From Anseranas semipalmata (Eukaryota; Chordata; Aves; Anseriformes; Anseranatidae), in the NCBI GenBank assembly GCA_013399115.1, contig VXAA01006529.1, forward strand, positions 286,867 through 350,866: a stretch of DNA of 64,000 nucleotides, in the 5' to 3' direction. Positions 14,700 through 26,400 of the stretch are shown piece by piece. Within the stretch, counting starts at the first letter, position 1. Every line of letters begins with the position of its first letter. The position numbers and the translations under genes are program-made. The notes below the pieces were generated by a model. It was not told the DNA's origin, did not search any database, and saw only the letters and a list, made by a program, of their open reading frames with translations.

Positions 14700-15250
14700 G
14701 CGCATCCCTGTGGTTTGTAGATGCGCTCCAGGAGGCTGCCGGTTGTTTTTTTTTTCCTTTTCCCGGGGGCGGTGATGTGATGCAGCCTGGCCCAGGACCC
14801 CACTGCACGTCCCAGCCCCACACCCATGCCAAGTCAGCCTGGCCAGGCCCTCCTCCTGCTCTGCCCCAGGCCCTGGCCCCCAGGCTCGCTCATCCTCTCC
14901 CTTCCTGGTCCACTGCTGTCGTCCTGTTGCTTGCTCTGTGGGGTGCAGGCCAACGTCTTGGCCTGGGGTGCAAATCTGATGGCTTCTTCTTCAAAAAAGA
15001 GCCACTGCTGCACGGACCAGGGGTAGGCCGAGACGTGGTCAGTGCAGAACGCGAAGCAGAGCTGGTGACACACCACAGGCACACCCAGGCACCTTCATGG
15101 CACATATCGACAATTTAAATAAGCAGCATCGTTCAAGGGAATGCTGTAGGAGCAAAATTTCATCTTCTTTTGCTGGGGAAAGGCAGCCCTGCGCTACGCT
15201 CTGCCAGAACGAGCAGCTGTGCTGAAAGAGCTGGTGCAGTGCTTTCCACT
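14700..15250. other. GC-rich patch, no gene assigned
   Basis: Clearly more GC-rich than its surroundings, but CpG density is modest, unlike the island at 58550. Open for 162 codons on + (14630-15118) and 82 on - (14834-15082). Neither product resembles a family I know and all frames stay open together, which is typical of GC-rich non-coding sequence. Could be an unrecognised repeat or an alternative MAMDC2 first-exon region. Confidence 0.4.
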
Positions 15251-15692
15251 GTGTTTGATGCTGGGGAAACATGATGGGGGAAAGGGACGGAGCTCGTAAT
15301 GAGAGAGATGAGCAAATACATGCCTGATGATTTCTACTTTACCTGGTTCTTATCTTTGATATTCCCTGTGTTCTTGGAACAATGGAAACTGATTAGGGTG
15401 CCACAGAATAATGGAAAGGTTTTTCTAAAATATTTCTTTACAGTTCAGAAATTCACAGTGGAGAATCTTGTGTCTCCAAATCTTACCTGTTTTCTGCTCA
15501 AGTGTACCAGCTAAAAAAATCACAGAGATGGCGTTTCAAAAGAGCTGTTGCAAGTAAAACCAGAGATACCAGACAAGAATCTGGGACTCTTTATGTCAGC
15601 AGATAAGCAGTTGTCAAAATGATATAATGAACAGTGTGAGAGGGATATGTAAGAGCTTTGAACAAATGCTCACTGGAACTAGTGGATAGTTC

Positions 15693-15812
15693 ACAAGCTT
15701 ACATGGTTGTGCTTGGAACAAGCAGAAAGAAAACTTGAAAAGTGTATAAAAATCTGTGAGGTCATTGTGAGAGAAAACAAGCCCACATGGTTGTGCTTGG
15801 AACAAACAGAAA
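15693..15812 (+). repeat. 36-bp direct repeat pair, 84-bp period
   Basis: 15693-15728 and 15777-15812 differ at three of 36 positions and share ACATGGTTGTGCTTGGAACA. The unit between them is not otherwise repeated. Confidence 0.85.
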
Positions 15813-17649
15813 ATCTGGTGTAATTGGTGCATTATGTCAGGATCTCAGGACTTCAAGAGGGAGGGCGAGGAGACAACCCGGCTGTGGCCAAAAGCTCTTA
15901 GAGTTAAAGCATCCCCAGTGAGACTACTGTAGTGGAGCAACTGCTGTAAATCAAAAACAGAAAACAGCAGCACGAGCTGAACCTCTGCCAGGCATTTGCA
16001 GCCACACTGATGGATCAAGGCGAGAAGACATTGCGAGTATGGTAGTAGCTGTGACCAGATGCCAGAGGCACAGAGGGCTTCAGGGCTATTGTATTACTTT
16101 GATGTTTTTTGACAGGCTCACTAACAGCTGTCTTTGTGCACTTTCTGGAGAAGCAAATGACAGTGCAGGAGGTGGGGCTGGTAGTCAATCCAAGCCCTCC
16201 GCATGGAAACAGCGTCAGTAACAAGCCTTTGAAAGCTTCTTTCCCCTGGCCAGGAAACACGAGCTCTCTGCCTTGCCTTGGTATCCTTGACCACCAAAGG
16301 CCCCAGTGATGAATCTCACTGCCCAGAGACAGACTCAGTTAGTGAAGCAGGGTGAGCTTGTGCCTGGAGAGAGCTGCTGGGGGCAGCTCCTGCTGCCAGG
16401 GCTCCGGCTGTCTGCTTGTCACCCAAGGCTGTGCTTTTATATAAGATGCTTTTGTTTTGTGTAAATATTACTCAGCTTTGTGGAAGTTGCCTGGAAACCC
16501 CGTTGTTCCTCCTGAAGAAGCAGAATAGTACTGGGGCAAATTTAAGGGGGTCCTCAGGTGCCGTCCCTGATGGGCAACAAGAGGGGTTCCAGCGGCCAGG
16601 CAGGACCATGAGCTTTTGCCGCGGGAAAGTGACAGCTTTAGGCTTGAGGTGCCCCTATGGACAGGCAAGACGGGAAACCCCCTGACAGCAGCAGTGCATG
16701 GGTACAGCCAATGTTGTCCACTTTTGTGGTGAATGCTGGACATCAGTCACTGCAGACAGTAAACACAGACCACCTCCTGCGTCTCTTTCCCTCAGCTGAT
16801 TTCACAGAGCTGCTTTTAAGAAACCACAGAAGAGATGAGGAGGCTTAAAGACCAAAAAGATTTTTCCTATGACAACAGTAATTGGTCCCAGTGGAACTGT
16901 GCATATCTTCTGGTGTGAATTTAACAGCTTACCAGAAATAAACTCCACTGTGACTTAACAGGAATGGATCTATCAGTTATGTGCTGCCTTGTCAATTAGT
17001 TTTAATCATGGATGTTTCAGACATTTCGGGACCAAGCCTCTACCTTCGTGAACATGGGCTGGCCTTTGCCGTTCAGCCCAGTGCATGCTGTGTGTACTTC
17101 TGTCCACCTGGGCCAGAAGCTGCTCTGCAAATACTCTGGGGACCAAGGAGAATTGGTCAAATACCAACCCTGCCGCCACTCTGCCCCATCTGACAGCTGT
17201 GGCCAGGGAGGGGAATTGAGGCAGATGGGCAGACCTCCTCTTCATCCTCCACCACCTTCTCCTCCTCCTCCTCCTCCGTTTGGGCAGTGATGGTGAGCAG
17301 CGCTGCTTTCTGCAGCTGCCTGGGTTGAACTGCTGCTGATGCTTTGCCCAGAGATGCTGGTCACACGAGGGGTCCTCCTTGCTGGAGCCTGCCACAGGGT
17401 AACACCCTGACGGAGGCTTTCGTGTGCTTGATCAGTTTGGAGATTTCTTTGACTTTCTTCATAGAATTGTAGAGGAAAAGTTTTTCCTCCTATTGAAAAG
17501 TCACTTGCTCATGCCATTTTTTGCTTTCCCAAGACATTACGTAACAAAATTTGAAAAACTCCACTCTTCCCTCCAAAGAACCTTACCAAAATGCATGGTT
17601 ATTCTTCCTGGGAAGAGGAAAAATTTTCTGCAGAAAATCTCAGCTAAAG

Positions 17650-18283
17650 TAAATTTAACAGTGATCTTGGGCTGGGGCAATCCCAGGTACTTATACAGAC
17701 TGGGAGAAGAAGAACTCGAGAGCAGCCCTGCGGAGAAGGACTTGGGGGTCCTGCTGGACGAGAAGCTGGACGTGAGCCGTCAGTGCGCGCTTGTGGCCCG
17801 GAAGGCCAACTATGTCCTGGGCTGCATTAAAAAAGGGGTGGCCAGCAGGGAGAGGGAGGTGATTGGCCCCCTCTACTCTGCTCTTGTGAGACCCCACCTG
17901 GAATACTGCGTGCAGGCCTGGGGCCCCCAGCACAAGAAGGATGTGGAGCTCTTGGAACGGGTCCAGAGGAGGGCCACTAAGATGATCAGAGGGCTGGAAC
18001 ACCTCTCCTATGAAGAAAGGTTGAGGGAACTGGGCTTGTTTAGCTTGGAGAAGAGAAGGCTCCNTTCACTCAGAGGGTGGGGAGGCACTGGCACAGGTTG
18101 CCCAGAGAGGTTGTGGATGCCCCATCCCTGGAGGCATTCAAGGCCAGGCTGGATGTGGCGCTGGGCAGCCTGCTCTAGTAGTTGGCAACCCTGCCCAGAG
18201 CAGGGGGGTTGAAACTAGTTGATCTTTAAGGTCCTTTTCAACCCATGCCATTCTATGATTCTATGATTCTATGATTCTATGAT
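17650..18283 (+). mobile_element. CR1 LINE 3' end with internal loss at an N
   Basis: ORF2 C-terminus [20 protein letters not shown] through [15 protein letters not shown] is intact up to 18063. After the single N the sequence resumes at the TTCACTCAGAGGGTGG part of the 3' region, skipping the segment (about 150-200 bases) that other CR1s have there. The tail is four ATTCTATG units. The open frame continuing upstream of 17650 is unrelated sequence in frame by chance. Confidence 0.93.
18064..18064. other. Single N at a CR1 deletion joint
   Basis: One ambiguous base between two CR1 segments that are not adjacent in other copies. See the CR1 at 17650-18283. Confidence 0.95.
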
Positions 18284-19902
18284 CCACATGCTTCTGTTTT
18301 TCAAGACAACTGAAAAGTCAGCAAAAAATGCCCATGTTAGTTGAAAAGTTTCCTTTCAACTGAAAAGAAATTGAACCAAAAGCAGAGTGTTGACTCTGAA
18401 GCTTTTGTGTCCAATGTCTATAAGCCTTTTCCTTTTCAACCAAAATTTCATTCAAATATATGGGAGAATTCCTGACTTCTTAACTCAAACTCTGAACTTT
18501 CATGTAAACGTAATCTGCTCCCAAGGATAGCCTCCAGATACAAACTTAATTTGCAAAATATTCGTTAATATAGTTTATATTTTTATCATTAATATTTTAA
18601 CCAATTTTTTCCTGGTGATGTAAGAAGGATTAATAGGTCCTAAAAACATGAGCTGTTTTGCTTTCTTTTTTTTTTTTTGGCAGTAGAACGTTAAAAAAAA
18701 ATAAAACCTAAAGCCACTCCCCAAAATCCAAACACTGAGATTCCAAAGAAGTATCAGTATCAGTTTTTGTCTTAAGAATCTCTGGTAGTATTCTATTCTG
18801 TTTCCATAGGGAAAGTACAGAGGAAATCCAAACATAACTGGCATTTCTTGCAAATTTCATCTATAAATAAGTGCCTATCAAATGTAAATTCCCAACCTTT
18901 TTCTGCTTCATATTTCCTTAATAATGTTTGTCTTGGAACTTGTTGTCTCTATACATTTTTCTTGTAAAGCTGCACTGTTGCCGAACTGAGCAAACAGCTG
19001 TGTCAGATAATAAGCCCCATGAAGGGTTTAACATGTCTGTGGTTATGCTTCCCAATGTTTACAGGCTAAATACATCAGTGGAAAGCTAGCGGGTAATTTT
19101 AGTTATCCTTTTTATTTTTATTTTTTCATTTTCTTAAGGGAATTTTGTTTAGTTTATTAGCCAGTGTCTGGCATTGTGCCTTGTTTGTGTTATTTACAGG
19201 GACAGCAATCACTGTCATTTCCTTACTGTACTGGGGGAAAAAGTAGTTTTGCTGGTCTCACCCCAACCCCCCACAAACCACTGATATAATCACTGCTGAC
19301 TGATGTAGAGATGCCCATTTAGTAAGTAAATAAAAAAAAAGGTTAAATATAGATTAGGAAAATTTGAGTGAATGACTCATAGAATTACAGTATAATCAAC
19401 AGCAATTCTATAAGGAACTGCTTATTAGAGCAGCAAGATCAGAGACATGAACAGAGAGGGGTTTTAAAGGTCTCATTTTGTAAGTCTTACTGATGCAATG
19501 CATAGTTGCATTGAGCATGGATAGGTTTGCAGCATTGGGTCCTAAGCTCCCCCAGGGCTCAATATTTTGTTTGGACAAGCAGAAATGTAAACTGAGCACA
19601 TGCTTGGTCCTGTACAAAGTTTGTTTCAGCTGTCAGGCAGAAAGCAGTCAAGTTACACAGTAGGTAAGAAGTCATTGCAGAAACCTGAGTTGAAAAGTTC
19701 ATTACGTGCCAGCTGGAGCAGTGAGTGTGTGGTCAGGGAAATATACCTGAGAGTCCCCTTTCTCCCATCTCTTCGCCAAGCTGTACGTGTTTGCCATCAC
19801 CACGAAACTGCTAACTGCCAGCATTTAAAGGTAGTTAGCTGTCCCTGGCTGTTGTTACCTGTAGAAAAAAAAAACTTGGTGTCTTCACCATAATGACAAA
19901 AA

Positions 19903-20000
19903 ACATGTTATTCCATAAAATAGGAAAGAAAGTGCAGCTTTCTTGTATTTACACACCCAATTGTACTGGTTAGGGCTGTATCTACCCCCTAAGCATGTCA
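19903..20000 (+). repeat. Diverged duplicate block, copy 1
   Basis: About 95 bases matching 21547-21645 at roughly 70-75% by eye. Shared stretches: GGAAAGAAAGTGCAGCTTTC versus GGAAAGAAAATGCAGCTTTT, and TTAGGGCTGTATCTACCCCC versus TTAGGGCTGCATCTACCCCA. Family unknown. Confidence 0.7.
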
Positions 20001-20520
20001 TTGCCAGAAATTGCAAGAAATTATGTGTTTGTGCTTCTGCATCATCAGGCTTCTCCCAGCATTTTGTGACTTCCTGTGATTTTGAAGAGTAGCCCTCTTC
20101 TGATAACTCCTGAGTGACTTCTATAAATTAAGTGACTGTAGGCGATTGGAGGGAGGAGGATTTTGAGAAAAAAATCCGGTACAACATGCTGCAAAATGAA
20201 GCTGCATGTTGCATTTTTAATGAGAAATTTCTGGGTACAGCAGTGTGCATTCATCCAGTTCTCCATAAACTGCTAAATATCCTTCTATTACTCCCACAAA
20301 CAAGTGTGGAAAGTTGTCTGCTTCTTTACTCCAAGGAGCCCTCTCTTTGCATTGATTTGGTCTCACAATTGCTCTGTGTCAGTCCTTGAGGTCTGCATTG
20401 TGAGACCTTCCTTTCTGCAGCAATGGCACATCGCTGTTATTATTGAAATACAATTTAGTATAAAGGCCATTTAGTCAATGGCAGCATTCATTTGGAAGAA
20501 GTTTAACATTAGCATTTTCT

Positions 20521-20660
20521 GTGCTTGATTCTGCAAAGTGCCAGGCTCCCTGATCCTCATTAGCAAAGCACTTAAACATACACATAAAACTCCCTATCAG
20601 TGGTCCCATTGATTTCAGCGGAGCCAGTCACATGCTTAACTTTCCAGAATAGGCTAAAAG
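20521..20660. repeat. Probable ancient palindromic (MITE-like) repeat remnant
   Basis: GATTCTGCAAAGTGCCAGGC, CCCATTGATTTCAGCGGAGC and CACATGCTTAACTTTCC resemble the widespread amniote element with a CCCATTGACTTCAATGGG core and flanking GATCCTGCAAAGTGC ends. Recognised from memory of the motif; family name not assigned. Confidence 0.5.
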
Positions 20661-21546
20661 GATTAGTAAATTGGGGGTAAGAGCACTTATTTTCTGGAGA
20701 CTTTAATGAATAAGTCAAATTAATCCTTAAAAAGAAAAGAACCAAGAGATCCTGATTAAAAAGAGAGTTCATGATCTTTGCTTTCATATCAGTGGGGATT
20801 CAGACCAATCCCGACTGGAAACTGTGAGAGGCATTTTTTCTTTTTTAAATGACTACTTCTGTAGAAGAACATTAGTCTACTTATAATTAAGTCTTAAAGC
20901 CAGGCAGCCATTTGAACCTCACAGATGGTAATTTGAGGTCTTTGTGTGAATGTGTTTTTCTATGTCAACACTGATTTATTTCTGAAAAAAGGTGAATATT
21001 ATAAGAATGCTCTGTTTCCTATGGGGTTTCACATGAAGATGAACATATGCTTGAAATCTAAACTGAAATTGCCAGGCATGGATTCTGAATTGTAGGTTTC
21101 TTGTAAGCAAAATGATCCAAATTTAGACTAACACACAGCTTCTGTGTCTGAACTGGCTATTGCCACTTAAAAACAAATGTTATGTGAGAAGCATTTGACT
21201 TCTGATAGAACCTTGGTAATCTCCCTGTATCATCCATGCTTGTGAAAAAATGTGCATGCTCTGGACTAGATCATGCCAGCAAATAAATGCTGTGCGTGTT
21301 ATCTCTTGTGAACTAACTTGATATCTGTGTGCAGGTGGATGTTTTAGGCACTCACATTGTAGGTAGTGGCAGATGAGGTATTTGGCAGGAACATCGGGTG
21401 CCTATTTCTAAATATATATGTCTTTTTTTTTTCTTTGATATGCTGCAGTAACAAGTTACACTTAACCAACGATTTTGTGTTTTCCTTCAAGAGACTAAAA
21501 CCAGGCACAGCAGATATAAGGAGAAATTCTGGTAAGAGGCAAAAAT

Positions 21547-21645
21547 AAACATTCCATTCCCTAAAAAGGGAAAGAAAATGCAGCTTTTCTGTGTCCACAC
21601 AGCCTCTTATACTGCTTAGGGCTGCATCTACCCCATAAGTAAGTA
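21547..21645 (+). repeat. Diverged duplicate block, copy 2
   Basis: Second copy of the block at 19903-20000, direct orientation, 1.64 kb downstream. Could be two copies of an undescribed old interspersed repeat, or ends of a decayed element. Confidence 0.7.
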
Positions 21646-22400
21646 GCAATCATTTGTCTTACATCTGCTAAACAAAAATGTACAGTACAAATGGGTTAGG
21701 TCATTTTGTGTGCAGTGTCCACGGGTGAGAGAGGAAGCAGGTGAGGTGGGATGCTGTAACACCACACCACACAAAGAACACAAGGAACCAGGGGCTGTCA
21801 GAGCTGCTGCCTGCTCCTGCCACCTTCCCGAGGGCGCTGGGAGAGGGCTTTGGGAACTGCATAGACCAGATCTGTGCCTGCTGTTTGCCTTGAGGGATGG
21901 CGACTGTCCATGGGTATGATTTTTTTCACAACAGAGAAAATACTTGTGTGTCTGAGAGGACGTTAGGAGAGCTCCTAGGAAGCAACCCCAGGGTGATTTG
22001 GTTGAGTTGGAGGGTTCAGGCAGGATTTGAGAGAGGAGGGTGTGCCTCAAAGGCAAACAAGATACACAACATCACTCTAATTACTGGTGTGTCCAAGTTA
22101 AGCAAATGCTTACACGTGTAGGAGCTGAGAACGGGCTCTGTGGTCAAGTAAAATCAGATTGAAGAAGAAATAGATACTCCGAGGAGAGAAAAGAGGGTAG
22201 GTGTAACATCCTGCTGTGTGAAGGACTGACATGACACAGTCCTGGAGAGCTCTTGTAACTCTTGCATGCAATGTGGCTGTTAAGAACTGGTATCAGTTCT
22301 GATTTATCTGATACACATTGCTGCGAGCTTAGGAGGATTGTTTTTCAGATCATCTCTGGCATAATGTTTCAGCCATCGATGTCTTAGCTTTTTTTTTTTT

Positions 22401-22567
22401 NNNNNNNNNNNNNNNNNNNNNNNNNNNNNNNNNNNNNNNNNNNNNNNNNNNNNNNNNNNNNNNNNNNNNNNNNNNNNNNNNNNNNNNNNNNNNNNNNNNN
22501 NNNNNNNNNNNNNNNNNNNNNNNNNNNNNNNNNNNNNNNNNNNNNNNNNNNNNNNNNNNNNNNNNNN
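22401..22567. other. Assembly gap (167 N)
   Basis: A run of N directly after a T tract (22390-22400). Read dropout at a homopolymer is likely. Confidence 0.99.
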
Positions 22568-23184
22568 AGCTTTCTGTGATTTCTGTATGCCATTGCACAC
22601 TCCTGATCTTGGTTTTGATGTGTTAGTGAAGTCTCTAAGAACAGGCATCCATTCCAGTGTGATTTATTTATCGTTGTGTCCTTATCCTACATGTTGTTTC
22701 CATGGTATATTTTTGCCTCCTTGTGCCTTTTTAGATTGTCATCACTTCCTTTCATTTGTTTTTATAGAGGAGCTGATGTTTTAAGCCTTGTTTCTAAAAT
22801 ATCCTTCTGGAGATTACTTTTGAAATAGTCCAATTGACATGGCTGATACATTTAAATGTAGCTTTACATTTAGCACTGTTTTTGAATCAGTGTATTTGTA
22901 CCTGTTAGTATCGATACTTAAGAGTGTCTTTCTAGTTGTCTTCTTTGAAATCAGAAATGTTTTAGAAGTTTTCATTTGCAGTGTTTTTTTTATCACTTTT
23001 AAATATAAAGTACAAAAAAAAAAAAAACAATTAAGAAAGTTTTGATCTGTAAATCTAACTAAACATTCCTGCAGCATATTCCTGTGTAAATTATCTTATT
23101 AATCAAATGATTTATCTACAGCTACCAGTTTTGGAGGACAATACTTAAATAAAAATTCTAGTGTGTGTCTGTCTTTGCTCCTAG

Positions 23185-23450
23185 GACATTACATTTCTGT
23201 GGACACATCTTATGAGGGTGAGAAAGCAGTGCTTTTCAGTCCTGACCTGTATTCTGAAGAGTGGAGCTGCATCAGACTGATCTATCAGATAGCAACTACT
23301 TCAGAGACTTCATCTGATCCTGCCAGGCTCAACCTGTATCTGAGGCAAGAAGGAGAGAGCTTTGATCGTTTGCTGTGGTCAGCCAAGGAGCCTTCAGATA
23401 GCTGGCTCATAGCTAGTTTAGATTTAATGAACAGCACAAAGAAGTACAAG
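23185..23450 (+). CDS. MAMDC2: MAMDC2 exon 3 (MAM1 central part)
   Basis: 266 nt. The acceptor is a pyrimidine tract ending CTAG at 23184 and the donor is GTAAGC at 23451. It enters with two bases of a split Gly codon (phase 1) and leaves in phase 0. It begins [15 protein letters not shown], the usual G-x-Y-hydrophobic strand after the first MAM quarter, and contains [12 protein letters not shown] with the third conserved MAM cysteine. A potential N-glycosylation site NST lies near the end. Relative to the human protein, two residues are missing just before GEKA. Exon number assumes the 14-exon human layout. Confidence 0.95.
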
Positions 23451-26400
23451 GTAAGCCTAGTTTTGGAAGTTAGCACAAGCTTTCTTGTGTACACATTGTG
23501 GTGTATGGATTACTCTTCAAACATTTCCACTGTTGTCCTTACTCTTCCTACTCTTATTCCACGGAGTGTGTGGTCTTCAATATACACTTCCTGAACAGAA
23601 GAGAAATGCACTCCATGCACTCCATGCTGGCATGCTGAGTGCTTGTTCTAAAACCTCTGGGTTAAAACTGATGTGGGCTAGCAGCATGTGAGTCACTTAT
23701 TCCCTTCTATCCATAAAATCAGTGAGTAATGCTGTTTTGAGTCAGGCAGTTAATACTCTTCCAAGCAAAGCCATCGTGTGGCTCACTGGAAAGCACAGCT
23801 GACTGAACCAGAACAGCAAAGATGCCTCACTTTTTGGCAGCCTGACAAACCTGCTGCTGTCTCGTAGCAGATATGTGACCTGCCAGGTCTTAGGTTTGCA
23901 GATGTGCTCTCTCATTGCTGTCATCTGTGCCCTTCTGGAAGAAGTAAGGATCAGAAGCTTAGGGGAGAGTATTTCTACCCAAATCCTCTTACAGTGTGTC
24001 TCTCACAATAACTTCCTGTACAGACAAAGCTGAGGAATATAAAGCCCCCTATTTGCAATGGATGATATGAAGGGCAGGCTATTTTGGCCTTGTCTTATTG
24101 TCTGTCAGTGGGCTTTTTTTCCTCAGAGAAGGGCATTAACTTTGTCTTTAATGCATTCTGCCAAGCCTTTCAGCAAAAGTACTTCTACTGACTGTAAAAG
24201 TGGTGAGGCCCCCTACGTATGTTTTATTAGTTTACCTGTTTATCTGGTTTAAATGTCCAGGGTGATAATGGGCATTCTGACACCCTAAAATCTATAATTT
24301 GGTTTATATTGTGCAGATTGTACTGGAAGGTGAAATGGGACAAGATAAATCTGCCAGTATAGCAGTTTTTGAAATTAAAATAACTCCTGGATATTGCATT
24401 GGTAAGTAGCCTCTGCTCAGCTCCCGTATTCTCTGCATAGAACAAAATGCCTCTTTGGCTGTTTTAAAACTGACTTAAAGGTTCTGGTTTACAAAAAAAG
24501 ACAATGGCTTTTCTCTTAATGAAAAGTTGACTGTCATATTCAATATAGATATTTCATTGTTTTTAATTTAAGACTGCACACCCTAAAATGTGTATGTATT
24601 TATCCATCTCTCTAGTATATATAGACATTTCATATACATTCATACAGAATTTCAGTATTCATTCTGTTCTTAAGCTATTTATTGTTTGGGCAGTACCAAG
24701 TGTTACATTTTCACAAAACTAGACTTCTGCAAACATTGGCCATAACATCTGCAACATTATTTCTGCTGTCTGCTGCCTCGTGTTTCCTTACAGGGGCACC
24801 CCACAGGCCACAGAGTAAAAAAATGTGTTGATATTTACACTGGTTGTTATTTCCTCATGAAATTTGCCAAAAACTGCTAAGTTAAAAAATTTCAGTGGCT
24901 AGGAGGCTGGGAGACCTTTCCCTTTCTGGGGAGCTCTGGTGGAGTCCAACCGAACTGTTACAATTCTTTGGCTCTGCAAAGGAAACAAAGCAGTCTCATC
25001 ACAACTATGAAATCCTGCTGTACTTCCAACCATCCCTGCTCCTACGAGGGGGAGTTCTGTTCTGACTCTTCAATAAGGACTAGAAGGTGGTATATTGTAA
25101 ATCTGTTTTATCTGGTTGTAAATTACTGCAGCTGTATATTACCAAATAATGAACAGAGAGATTGGACTGAACAGGACAGAAATGAGGATAGCAGTGATCA
25201 AGAATTGTGGCTTAGTTTGCTTTCATTTATGATAAGCTGTTCAGTGGTGCATCCAGTTTTATAAATGTAGGTGTTCTGTGCTCTGCCATATGTAAAACAA
25301 GTCCAATGCTTAACAATAGACTTTCTTTTAGTTTCTGTAATGAAAATGTGTGCATTGAACTGGTGTTTGCAATTGCAGAATGTGACTTTGAAGAAAATCA
25401 TCTCTGTGGCTTTGTGAACCGCTGGAACCCCAATGTGAACTGGTTTGTTGGTGGAGGAAACATTCGCAATTCCCAGTCTATCCTTCCCAAAGACCACACA
25501 CTTAACAGTGAATTGGGTAAGCAACAAATGTAAAACAGAAGCATAGTGGAAAATTTGGGTCTCTGATCCATATGTAACTCTTAAACTGCAAATTATTATA
25601 TATGTTCTTTCTTTTCTCCTGGCATTGGGTGGGGGAAGAATGACATATATAAAAAGAGATCAGAAAAAGATGGGGAGAACTTGCAGAAAGTCGCAAAAAA
25701 TTTCCCATAAGCATTATAATATGTTTGTTATGCCTTTTTCTCTGCTTCAAAATAAGAAGGAGCTGGATGTTCCAGCTGAATGCCCCTAAAGTCTCTAGGG
25801 CTCAACTCATCTGCAGAGAGCTGGCTGATGTCATCGTGGGATGACAATTATTTTTCAACAATCTTGGGTGTCTGCAGAGGTCCCAGTCCACTGAAAGCTG
25901 GCAAATGTTGTCCCAGATTTCAAGAAGGGTAAGAAAGAAGACCCTGGTAATTACCGGCCTGTCAGTCTCAATTCAGTGCCTGGTAAAACGATGGGGGAGA
26001 TTACTCTGGGAGTTACTGAAAAACACTTGAAAGACAGTGCAGTCATTGGTCATACCCAACATGGGTTCATGAGGGGAAAGTCCTTTTCAATTAACTTAAT
26101 TTCCTTTTATGACAGGGTTACCTAGCTGACCAAGGGAAGCCAGTAAACATAATATTTTGGATTTCAGCAAAGATTTCAGTACCGTTTCTCACAGTATGCT
26201 TCTGGACCAAATGTCCAGCATACAGCTAGATAAATACATAATACTATGGGTGTACAATTGGCTGATGGGTCAGGCTGAAAGGGTTGTAGTACTTGGGGTT
26301 ACGTTAGGCTGGCAGCTAGTCACTAGTGGGGTTCCACAGGGCTCCATTTTGGGGCCAATTTTCTTCAATGTTTTTATAAATGATCTGAACGCAGAACTCA

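Larger units (their letters stand above)
1..23184 (+). other. MAMDC2: MAMDC2 5' intron (or upstream flank), no exon found
   Basis: No coding exon could be supported here. The first MAMDC2 exon seen starts at 23185 with a split glycine codon, so an upstream exon must exist. I looked for a short exon with the MAM1 opening (Cys-Phe-Glu followed by Cys-Gly-Phe) ending in phase 1 and found none, so this is most likely intron 2. Content: CR1 3' ends at 945-1110, 1585-2656, 3890-4436, 11100-11872 and 17650-18283; a duplicated unnamed block (19903 and 21547); an old palindromic repeat remnant near 20521-20660; a GC-rich patch at 14700-15250; a gap at 22401-22567. The remaining stretches are AT-rich unique sequence in which I see nothing further. 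Confidence 0.7.

Noticed and set aside
17006..17395. 129-codon minus-strand open frame with an arginine run
   Set aside because: The arginines come from a CCT/CTC simple tract (about 17258-17279). The rest resembles nothing known.
17424..18212. 262-codon open frame on +
   Set aside because: A chimera: unrelated upstream sequence in chance frame with a CR1 ORF2 fragment, then read across the single N into the CR1 3' region.
21628..22056. 142-codon minus-strand open frame
   Set aside because: No similarity or domain recognised, and its 3' part overlaps the duplicated block at 21547-21645. Chance.
22304..22648. Minus-strand open frames with a poly-lysine start
   Set aside because: They run through the 167-base gap; the lysines come from the T tract.
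1..23184. MAMDC2 exons 1 and 2 (signal peptide, MAM1 start)
   Set aside because: Searched by eye for a Cys-Phe-Glu / Cys-Gly-Phe exon ending in phase 1; none found. A very short diverged exon or one in the 22401 gap cannot be excluded.
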